A DNA stretch of 64,000 bases from the NCBI GenBank assembly GCA_023362775.1, contig JALMGJ010000017.1, positions 21,855,001 through 21,919,000 of the forward strand, given 5' to 3'. Position 1 is the stretch's first letter. Each line of letters begins with the position of its first letter. The translations under genes and the position numbers were made by a program. The stretch is from Charina bottae. Taxonomy: Eukaryota > Chordata > Lepidosauria > Squamata > Charinaidae. Below are positions 45,901-57,900 of this stretch, piece by piece. The notes below the pieces were generated by a model. It was not told where the DNA came from. It ran no database searches and saw nothing but the letters and a program-made list of their open reading frames with translations.

Positions 45901-48900
45901 CACAGAGAGGTGGGGGAAAGACTCTACTGCTCCCTTAATGCACATTATAATTTATTTAAGTATTTTCATGCAACATTTCCCATACATTCTTAACATGGTT
46001 ACAGACTTGTTTAATTACCTTTTTGTTCACTTTCTAAAATGTTTCCCTGGGAGACAACATTTTGCCACTGAAGATTAAAGATACAAGCCAGGCTGACTAT
46101 TCCATCAGGGAGAATGAGTAGTCCTCTGGGGCGATGACCGACCTGCTGCTATTTGTCTTAATTCCCTGCCCCACCCCCTGCCATTGCCCTCCAGTGGAAG
46201 AGAAAACTGTTTGTGTCACAAAGACTTAGTTTGTTTTTTGCAGGAAGGTAGGATGAAGCTGCTTTTCCATCCTTAGAACTGAACAGAAAGTCATCCATTC
46301 ACTTTCACTGAATGGAGAAGTGTAAGGATGGAAAATCCAGGAACAACGATTAATTGCACCTGGATGTTCCAACCTTACGCAGGATTAATAGAGAAAGGAA
46401 TGTAAGGGAGATTGGGGGAGGGAGTACACAAGCCGATGAAGAAGCAAACAACGATTAGATTAACATCTTCAGCTCCGGCAGGCAGGAAGCAGGAAGAAAG
46501 CAGTCAGCAAAGAACGGAACTAAAATACAAAAGAAGAGAAACTGAGAGAGAGAGGTGGGGTGAAATGAGAACTGAGAGGTTTAAGGAGGGACCCGGGGCA
46601 AGGGAACTCATTTGTATCTTCGATGTGGCACGGTGCCAATCTAATAAAGAACTGCACATATCCTTTATGGCTTGTGTTGAAAGTTACTGATTTTAGATTG
46701 TAAGATCGGGGACCTCACAAGAAGGTAGGTTTCATCTTATGCTTTGCCTCAGGCAGCAAAAGATCTTGGGTGAGCTTTGTAAGTAGCGATGGAAGTATAT
46801 CTGTAGGAATATATAGCAATGGAAGTTTATAGTATACCTGTAACTCTTGAAGCAAGGGGTGAAGGAATACATTCAACCCAATGTTTTGAAGGTCATTGAG
46901 TGTGGAAAAGATTTTTGTTTTAACATCACTCTCAGCTGAGTCTGTGTTTTCCTCTGTATGGGTCCTGAAAGTCCAATAAAAACGAATTAAAGGTTCTGGT
47001 CTTCAGTTATTTTAAAACATCATTTCTTGTCTTTATGCTTGTAGCAGCTTACAAAATCCAGTGAACACAATGCTATATAACTCTTAACCAAAAAAGTATG
47101 CATAATAAATGAGAATAACAACAGCAGCAATATTTGTAAAGGTTGCTAATGATAATTTAATTTATTCAATTTAGGTGCTGCCCAACTCCAGGCAACTCCG
47201 GATAAGGGTCTGCACAGATTGCACACGGGTAGTGTTCAGTTCAGTTTCAAAAGGAAGCCGCACCTGGCTAACGTCTGTGCCAGGAAGCTAAGCAGAGTTG
47301 GGCCTGGTTAGTACTTCAAGAGCAGACTGCCAGGGAACATCAGGACTGTAAGGGAAGTTGACTGGCAAATTTAAAAAAATCCAGAAGAAAGCAATGGCGA
47401 ACCACTTCCACCTTCCGGAAAGACTTGAAGACCTGGTTCTGCCGCCTGGCTTGGGACGGGAATGCCAATAGTTCCTCTTGGGAGTGGCCGGGGCCATGAA
47501 ACCTGCCTTATCATTAACATCTTTTTCTTTGGATTTTATATGTAAATTATTGTTGCTGTAATTTTATATTTTTAACTTATTGTTGTGAACCGCCCAGAGT
47601 CCCCAGGTGTGGAGGAGGTGGGCGGTGATACAAATTTAAATAATGAATGAAAAAATAAATAAAATAATAAAATAAAATAATAAAATAAAATAATAAAATA
47701 AAATAAAATAAAATAAAATAAAATAAAATAAAATAAAATAAAATAAAATAAAATATAAAATAAAATAAATAAAAAAATAAAATAAAATAAAATAAAATAA
47801 ATGCTGTCAAACACAGATGTAGCCATGAAGTCACTACGATTCAAACTCAACATGAAGGATGCTTTATTTTGGTGAAGATGATGGAACTTGCAGAGATGGC
47901 TAAATTTACTTCTTTGGTTAGAGAAAAGACAATATCTACATTTATGGCTGACTGGAAACCCCTTATAGACTTTTTGCATGAAACAGAAAAAAATGCACTT
48001 ATGATTTGTGGTTTTGATAATTAGAAAAAAAATGGATAATAGAGAAAAGTGAGCTTTTTTTGTAATAACAGAATAAGAGATAACTTTGTAATTATACTTG
48101 TATTTGCTGCAGAGGAAATCAGAAGCTTCTTCTATTTTTATCTTTTTTTCTGCACTTTTGTTTTTTCTTTCTGCTTTCTCTCTCTCTTTGTTCTTTTTAT
48201 TCTGTATTAGTTTGTGTTAGTTTTTATGTTCTCTTTAAAACTTTTAATAAAATTTATATATATTAAAAAAGGATGCTTTACTTTTAGCATTAAATGAACA
48301 CATTCATAGCAGGTGGATATTTGAAGCTTTCTGAATCCTGGCTTTTAGCTTAGGGCTAAAAGATCTGGGCTACAAAATCATTCTACAGCAGCAAAGAGAT
48401 ATTTATTTATTTATAGAACTTATATGGCCGCCCATCTCACACAGTAATTTATTTATTTATTTTCTATCCCTTTATTATTTTTACAAATAACTCAAGGCAG
48501 CGAAGGGGCGTGGTGGCTCAGCGGGTAAGACGCCAGGCTTGTCGATCGGAAGATTGCAAGTTCGGAGGTTCGAATCCCTAGCCCTGCGTGCAGAGTGAGC
48601 TCCCGCACTAGCTCCAGCTCTTGCCAACCTAGCAATTCGAAAGCATGCAAATGCAAGTAGATGAATAGGTACCACTTCAGTGGGTAGGTAACAGCGTTCC
48701 ACGCACGTCATGCGGCCACATGACCGTGGAAGTGTCTTTGGACAACGCTGGCTCTTCGGCTAAGAGATGAGCACCGGCCCCTAGAGTCGGACACGACTGC
48801 ACAAATATGCGGGGGGAACCTTTACCTTTTACAAGGCGGCGAAAATACCTAATGCTCCTTCCTCCTCCTATTTTCCCCACAACAACAGTCCTGTGAGGTG

Positions 48901-51900
48901 AGTTGGGCTGAGAGAGTGACTGGCCCAAGGTCACCCAGCCGGCTTTCATGCCTAAGGCGGGACTAGAACTCACAGACTCCTGGTTTCTAGCCCAGCACCT
49001 TAACCACTAGACCAAACTGGGTCTCTCACTTGTTCTGTATCTCTGCTGCTTTCTGGGTTTTTGTAGCCCAGATTTGGTAGCCCCATTTTAATATTATAGT
49101 GCACAAGCAGACACTTGACAATCAGAATCTCATGATGGGTTTAGTTCAGACAATCTCTATGGTTTACAAAACCAGAACAAAAGCAATTAAGTGGAGAACT
49201 CCTCCCTTGTGGCTCCTTTTGTTTACTGCCTCTGTTGCAAAATTCATGGCTTGCTTTAAGGCAGAGAATTATATTACACTTGAGCTGGGTTAATGTTGGT
49301 TAACAAAGTTGGAAAAATAAGCTAACTGCACATCAGCCTGTTACAGGAGGAGCTCTCAGTTCTAGACAATTAAAGCAAATGGGCAGGAGATGTAATGAAA
49401 CTAAGTAACTGATCTTTGTACTACCGATATAATGGTAAAAACATATCTCTAGGTTAGAGGTGCTACCTTGCATAGAATAGTGTGAGCATGCTGGGGGAAA
49501 ACAGGGCTTTGGTTGCACTTGTGGCATGTTGCCCAAAACGTATCAGAACTGGCCAATACAGACCTTACCTTTAGGAGGGAATGCTAGATGTGGCACTAAT
49601 ATAAGAAAGGCTGGTAAGCTAGACTATACCTTCTTCTATCTTACTAAAAAACATTATATGAAAGATTTGATTGACCTACTCCATGATGGGCAGCAAACAT
49701 GTATGTATGTATGTATGTATGAGCTCATCTGGTGACCATGGCACATGGAAGGTTGCAACTTGGAATATAAGAGGATTAAATGTTAAAAAGGTTGTATTAA
49801 CAAAAGAAATAAATGAAAGAAATATAAATTGTCTGTGAAAAGAAAAGAAATGGGAAGAATGAATGTGCTTGAATGAGTGGGCATATCAAGTGGGCATATC
49901 ATGTGGAGTGCAGTTGATGAATGTATGCAGAGAAGTGAAACTGTAGGTGTAATTATGAATTAAAGGGCTATAATGTCAGAAAGTATTACATACCCTCCTC
50001 AGTCATGCAGAGAGGGCATGCTACGGACCCCATCGGCAAAGGAATTCCATCTAGCGGGGTCCAGGAGGCAAGCCTTCTCTGCAGTAGCGCCCGTCCTTTG
50101 GAATATCTTGCCCCTGGAGCTGAGGCAGGTTTCCTCGCTCCTGGCCTTCTGGAAGAATTTGAAGACCTGGTTCTGCCGCCTCGCTTGGGAAGAGGAAAGT
50201 CATCATTCATCATTGGCGATCACTCGTAGCCGAGTAAGATTGTCTTCCAAAGGTAAAATTTTAACGGTGGATCCATAAGTGGCTATAAAGGCCAATTCTG
50301 GATCCGCACAACCTCCCACAATGAGGGCATCGACTGAATCCGTATCCACCGCCCATGTGCTGATCCATGACTAGGAGCTTCCGGATTTCACAGTCCTGCC
50401 CCCGTTGCCATTCGTCAATCGCCATGGGACTTTTAGTTGTTTTGGGCTTGGTGTGGTTGGAAGACGCCTGTGCGTGAATTTGTTTTGTGTGTGGAGATCG
50501 GTGCACAACGATCAGCACACAACCTTCACAGAAAAAGGCTCTAATCCAATGGCATAGATACCATGACGATTGGTGACCTTTTGTCTGCTGCAGCCTTCAT
50601 CCGCCTTCGCAGCCGTTGTAACAATACACCTTGTTATCTTCCGCCTGTTCTGCCGTTGAGGACTTTCTTGGATCGTTCTTTGTCTGGTTCCTCCCCCTGG
50701 ACCTTACCGCCATGGGTGACCCTACCAGGAGTACATGACTCCCGACGGCTTCGCTCACAGGGTTCATTGGGAACACACAAGCCCACTCACCACAACAAGG
50801 TGACGATCCAGTGAGTGAGGAAAGGGAAAGTAACAGCTCCTCCTGGGGGTGGCTGGCACCGTACTGCCCTCCCTATTAGCTGAGCTTTTATCATCTCTTG
50901 GATTTCATACTTATTTATTCTATTTATATTGTAGAATATATAGCATTAATATGATTGTAATTTTATATTATATGTTTTTATCTATTGATTTTATTGTAAA
51001 CCACCCAGAGTTCCCCGTTGGGGGAGATGGGCGGTGATATAAATAAATAATACTTTCATTTAGGTTGTTATGAAAGTATGTACATGTATTGGTGACAGTT
51101 CCATGTTACCCTTCAATGAATGGGGTAATGGAAGAATTAAGCATTGTGCAATATTTTGTACAGATATGATCCATGAGGAAATAATTATTCTGATAGATGA
51201 CATGAATGCAGGATGGAAACAAAGTGAGAGCATATGGAAAAAGCATTTGACCTTTTGGAGACATGGAAATGAATGAGAATAGTATCTGCTTAGAAAAAGA
51301 TCTGTTTGTTCTGAAGAAATGGTTTAAGTCTATTCATATGTACACCTAGAAAAAATGAATAATAAATCCTGATTGATTTAATTGTTTATGATGAATGACT
51401 AAAAGAATTAGTAAAAGATACATGGATGAGAGGTTCAGATTGTTGGACAGATCATTTTCTGATAATGTCAAGAGCATGTTTTTGGGGAAAAATGGACATG
51501 GAAAAAAAGGAGAAAAATGAAAGAGACTAGAGGGAAAGTAGAATGATTGTAAGTCCTATATGGAAAAAGTATAACATGAATCTCCTAAGAAAATGAATGG
51601 AAAGTGGATGTTAGAAAAGAGGATGAGGAAGCTGCTTGGAAGAGAGTGAAAGAATTACATTATGAACTACTACAGAAATGTGTAGAGTTAGGCTATGAGA
51701 AGTGTGATGATGAAGTGAAAGAGGCTATGGATAAGAAAAAAAATGAGAATGTTCAAAATGAAACATTTTGCACAGCCCTACTATGTTTCTTGGTTTTCTA
51801 ACACACATATAAGAAACTTTTAGCACTATCATTCTGTTCTTACCGGAAACTCACACAATTGTTAATGTTTGCAATTATTATCGCTTCAAAATATTGGTTG

Positions 51901-54900
51901 TATTTATTTTCTTTAATGAACATCTCCAGGTCTTTTCTGTAGCTAGAGAGACCATAAAATGAGAAATAACCATTAGTAAGTTTGCACTGGAATCCAAGCA
52001 TGCCATGATATTAAATGCACTCTCCCAACAATTTGCTATCTTACCTTTGCAGAAAGGTCAAGAATTCTGTCAAAAGCAAGACCGACATTTGGTTGCCCAG
52101 CTCTGGAGTGATGTTCTCAGCGCGCATTTGTGCTCCATAGATAGTCTAAAACATCCATCCCCCCCAAATAAAAGAATCAGCACTATAACTTTTAATATAT
52201 AACTCTCCTGTTCTACAAGCATGATCATTAACATTTAGGGTGACCATATGTCCCGTTTTGAATGGGACAGTCCCGTTTTTTTTAGCATTTTTTAACCGTC
52301 CCATCGTTTTGATAAAAATCTCAATTTTGTCCCATTTTTTAAACCCGGCGGGAATGGCGCAGAAGGAGGATCTGAGCCGGAGCTGCTGATTGGAGGCAGC
52401 CCAGAAGAGGAAGCCCTCCCATCAGCGCGCAGCAAAGGAGGGACCGGGGGGTGGGGTTTGCAGGCGGGAGCCAATTGTGTGGACCGGGGGGTGGGGACCC
52501 CTGTCTTTTTCATAGAATATTACATAAGACCCCGTCCCATTTTGCCATCCCAATGTCCAGTTTTTGTCTCAAGGAAATATGGTCAGCCTTATTAACATTC
52601 CCTCTAACAGGATTTACTAGTAAGCAAAATGGATAAACCCAAACAACAGTGAGAAATGCATACCATTTGGGAATTAAATAAATAAATTAAAGTTCCAGAA
52701 ACAAATGGACGAGGACTTCTGCTTCAGACCTTAAAACATTTTTTGTCCATGCTTTTCAACCCACTCTTCCACAACCCAATCCCAGTCTGATCGGTACCAC
52801 AAGATTCCTTTTCCAGGCTGACTGAAACCTGGAACCAGGAAATTCCCAAGGATGTTAAAGTGATAATGCATCTTTTGGTGACAGCTTCCACATTTCTATT
52901 CCAGAATGACAAGATTCCCCAGCCCTGTAATTAAGTTCTTCCTGCTTACGTTACAAGCTGAAACTGTGGCTCCACTCCAGCAGTCAGGAATGTTAAGGAT
53001 GTATTTCAATGCACTTTCAAATGAAAATTAGAGTAACCTTAATGGGTTGTGATGTTGGGAAACTTTGAAACTGGAATTGAATTTTTGGAATTTGCACTGG
53101 TTTGCTTCACTGTTTTAATGCATATTGTTTAGTGTGAATATTTAAAGCAGATTTTGGAGCTGAAACTTTGTCTCTTTAAAACTGCAAAGTTAAAGGCTGC
53201 AATAGGATGTGGTTTGTTCCTCTGCCAGCTGATGCAACGTGGGGAAATCACAACTGGCTGAAGGTCTACAGAATCTGTAGATGGAGGTGATGCAGGAAGC
53301 AGGTGGTGAAGACCACAGCTTAGGAAGATGAAGCTTGCAGTGTTGTTCAAACATTTCCTGGTTGCCTGGAGTGGACACACAAGCTGAGCAATCCTGAGGT
53401 AAGGCTGCAAGATTACCATTCTAGGAGAAAAGAAGGCAAAAAGCAGCCAAAGCAAAGAGCCAGTCAAAAAGTCTAAACCAGAAAGCATGGAATTGGTAAG
53501 CTAGACATGAGAGGATAAAAAGAAGAGCATTATGGGTAAGACTCCAGGTAGCATTCCATCACTGCTGGGCATCAAATGCTGTAGTGGCAGTGCGGAAGAC
53601 CATTGTATTTCGAGGAGTTTAAGTGACATATTTTGATGTCTCCTTCGTATTATGAAAATTATAGAAGTTTAGAGTTCATTCTGAGCTATGTTTAACCTGC
53701 TTGTTTTTCACTCTTGCTTGAAAAGGGGGGGGAGAGAAGAGAAAACCCCAAGATTGTTTACGTTAGCACTAGCTTATCTGTATAGCTTCCCAGGCTCTTG
53801 GATTATGTCATAAAGAGGTGCCACAGATCTGGGAACTACCTAGTCAAGGTCAGATCCTGCAGTTTTAGTACCATGGAAACATGGTCAAAAGGTTTTAGTG
53901 CCAGACTTTGATAAAAACCTTAGGATTGCCTCTTGAGTTTGGAGCTTGGCCACAGACCCTGGTACTGGGTGTTGTGTGCAAAATTGGCTTGGGGACTTTC
54001 CGCTGTCGTTTACTGGAGCTCCCAACAGCTGAAGTGAGATTTCTTATCATCTGGCTTGGTATGTTTCCTTGTGTTTCTGTTTAATTTGCCTGCCACACTT
54101 AAACAATAAAGCTTAAATTCTCCTTATTTACTGATATGATCATTGTCTCTGGATCGAAAAGAGCCAATTGTCTGGGCACCTGATCACTGCCTGGACACTT
54201 GGCAAAACAGATGCATGTGCCCACCCTCTGATCTCAGCCCAGCTTCTCTACCTTCTGCATCTGCATTTACAACTTAACTCATTGGGATTATAGCTAGGAT
54301 TGGCTCCTTAACTGCAACCTAAAAAAAAAGGTAAAGGTTCCCCCCCGCACATTTGTGCAGTCGTGTCCGACTCTAGGGGCCGGTGCTCATCTCCGTTTGT
54401 TAGCCAAAGAGCCAGCGTTGTCCGAAGACGCTTCCACGGTCATGTGGCCGGCATGACGCATGCGGAACGCTGTTACCTACCCACCGAAGTGGTACCTATT
54501 CATCTACTTGCATTTGCATGCTTTCGAATTGCTAGGTTGGCAAGAGCTGGGGCTAGTGCGGGAGCTCACTTCGTCACGCGGGGCTAGGGATTCGAACCTC
54601 CAAACTTGCGATCTTCCAATCGACAAGCCTGGCGTCTTACCCGCTGAGCCACCACGCCCCTTTGCTAGCCAGTATAAGCAATGCTAATTCAATTGTACTA
54701 AGGTAAAGGTAAAGGTTCCCCCCGCACATTTGTGCAGTTGTGTCCGACTCTCGGGGCCGGTGCTCATCTCCGTTTCTTAGCCGAAGAGCCAGCGTTGTCC
54801 GAAGACGCTTCCACACTCATGTGCTCTCAGTAATTTGTTTGAACTCTTGATAAAGGAAAAACCTGTCACCTATTTCTTGTCAGTAAACTTTCATTATATC

Positions 54901-57900
54901 AGTGTAACATGCTTGCTTTTCCCCAGTTAAACAGAATAAATTGATTTTAGTTTTTCATCTTTATCATTCTGACATAAAATGGGGAAAGTTGTAGATAGGG
55001 GACTTCCCAGTGTCTGTAGGCCTATGTGGTGGTTTTTTTTTTGTTTTTTGGCAACTGTGAGTATATGGGTGTCAGAAGAACAGGGTCCAGATCATAGACA
55101 AAATTGGATTTAAAGTGGTCTTAGTCAAACTCATGGATAACTGAACATCATAATCTGGGATCTGTTCTAATGACAAATTATATTTGCACAGCTCTCAATG
55201 ATAAATCAACCGAAGGGTTAATTAGGCAATCCAAAGATCTGGAATGAAATGGTTCAGTGTAGGAGCACTGGAAGTGTGCCACTGACCGTAACAGCGATTA
55301 AAAAGTTATACAGCAGGCCATCCATCATTTCGAAAGCCCTGCTGACTTGTTACAGTCAAGGTAGGAAGCGTAAGTAGTTTTGCTTTCCTTTTTTTGTCCT
55401 GGCATATTTCCTTTTTAATTCTCCCACTGAGACTCATGGCAAATTACTCTGCCAGCCTCAACTATCATAGTGTGCCATAACTGGGGATGGGCTGATAGAA
55501 AAAGAAGGATCCAGTGGAACTAAGATTGCCTTGAATGTCCAGGAATGCCTTGTTCAGATCACTTCTACTACCAGGGTAGATCTATAACCACGGATCTTTC
55601 CATAGGCATGCTGTGGTCCTCTGGAGAAAATCTTCAGGAGCTGATTGCATAATACTTACACAAACATAAAATACATGTTATTACCTGTATGGCATCTATT
55701 GATAATTCACTATGAAAATAACCATCCAATTTCTCTGGTTCTCTCCCTTCCATCCATCTCTTGACTTCCATTTCCAAACACTTGACCAGCCAACATTTAA
55801 CAGAATCCTTTATAAGAAGAAAACACCAAAATATAGATTAGCAGCCATCTCTCTAGAAAGGCACATATATTTAAGTCTAATGTCCTGTTAAAATGATTGA
55901 ACAGCAGCTCTGCTACATGCCAAACAATGAACTACAATTCCTCCATTAAGTGAGGAAGGGTACATGAACAAGGATTTTGAATGCTGGGCTTCAGATTAAT
56001 AGGCCTTTGCCCTCCCAACTGGGCTGTGTAGGTGCTATGGAATGAAAGCTGGTAAAGAGCCAAACTGCCCACCCCCAGCAAAGTGTCTTCTGGAAAGTCC
56101 CACATACATCCCCCTTTGACTCTCCGGCAACAGCAGCATCCAAAAGTATTCAGGAACACATACTACATTTTCTGCAATAGCCCTTGGCTTCCTAATATGA
56201 TCCTGCTGGGAACAGGTAAGTGGAAGCAGGACAGACATCAGCACCAGAGCCCTGGCATCTATACTGGACACCAGGTGTTGACGTTGGGCCTGCAAGGAGC
56301 AGAAACATCTTTGCATCTACATTAGAAACTGCCCAAGAACAATGAGAAAAGAACTACTGATAATTGTCTGTCGCTTGAATCATGTCAACTGGATTTCTAT
56401 TTTCTCAGTGGAAACGTTTCGCTCCTTATCCAAGGAGCTTCTTCAGTCTGAAGCTCCTTGGATAAGGAGCGAAACGTTTCCACTGAGAAAACAGAAATCC
56501 AGTTGACATGATTCAAGCTCCAGACAATTCCACCTGGATGACTGAGAACCTTCATAGACAAACTACTGATAATTGTATCAAAGCGGGAATTACATGGTTA
56601 AGATGGAGTTCCTCCCTTTCCCATTGTATTACCAGTGCAGTATTACTGCTGGAGGACATTTGGGTTGGGTAACCACATCATGCTAAGCTAAAGTTTGTTT
56701 TAATGATGGTTATTTGAATAAGCCACAGTAGCCTAGTGTCAAGTGTAATATTAAACTGGAAACCAGCTTACAAACCACAATGGTTGTGTTCACATATCAC
56801 ATTAAACCAAAGCTAAAGAAACCAAACTATGGCTTCAGTACATGGGCATCTATAGGGAGATAAAAAAAACTCAACATGGTGGGTGTGAACACAGAATCAA
56901 AGCCTTGCCCCATGTCTGTTTGTTTGTTTGTTTATTTATTTATTTTATTGCTTTTTAAAATAATACATTTTTATTTTACTTCTTTCTGTTATATTTTTCT
57001 TATTTTTTAAGCCTTGCCCCTATATCTTAGAAAAGGGCAGGGCTTTGATCATGAGGTTGCACCTACTGTCTTGATTTTTTTGACCCCCACATGGGTGTGA
57101 CATGAGAACTCAACCACTGTGAAAAGTGGAAAGCTGTATCTACAAGTGAAGAACAAATGTGATACATTGCACAAATTCTTACATGAACGTAACTAACTTG
57201 CAAAGCTATGGAGTAAAGAACAAGTAGGTCTCTTACCACTTCATGAATCAAATAAGTCAATTCAAGCTGTTTGATCTGTCCCAGTGGCAACAGGCTTCCA
57301 AGACTAGCTTCATCCAACTCTTTGACTAAAACACTGTGGTTTTTTATTTCCCTGCAATAGCCAAAAAATATCTCAAAAGCTGGTAACGTATGCTTTCCCG
57401 ATTTTTTAAAATCGGATTTCCCAAAAATTCTCAATAGAAAGCAAATGTGAAAGTAGGCTAAGTGCCACAGAATGCTTCGATTCCAATGTGAAAACCACCC
57501 ATATTGTATGACCAACATTTCACATCTGACTTGCTCTCAGTCTTCAAGAAATAATTGCTACTGGCAACCTTTATAGTGAGAATTCAAGCTGCTGAAACAG
57601 GTGGGAAAGGCATTTAAAACAAACTTTTTAAAAGAAGGCTAGATGAACCCATCTTGCTGCAAGCAAGAAATCTGAGAAAGCACTGGAGTTGAATTAGTGG
57701 GGAGCACTGAGGACAATTGTTCAAAGTTTATTGAAAACAAATACTGCATTTGAATATCCATATCCTGCCATTGTTCTGTTTCGGTAAACAGTAATTGAGG
57801 GCATCTTACATTTAGATTTTTTCAAGCTTGCCTTGCCTTTATGCTACAGCCAAACTCCTTAGTAATCCCTGTTAGAGTCTAAATAGACTAATAATGTTCT

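Larger units (their letters stand above)
49735..51560 (+). mobile_element. Decayed LINE endonuclease region hosting nested insertions
   Basis: Before the nested L2, GCAACTTGGAATATAAGAGG encodes a TWNIRGLN-like start of an APE endonuclease. After it (51055-51560) come ILIDDMNAGW and SDCWTDHFLIMS, matching the GDFNA and SDH motifs. Many stops are present. RTE-like origin is inferred. Confidence 0.5.

Noticed and set aside
47240..47400. 5S rRNA gene
   Set aside because: Only the internal promoter part matches, it is diverged, and it is fused to SINE and L2 sequence.
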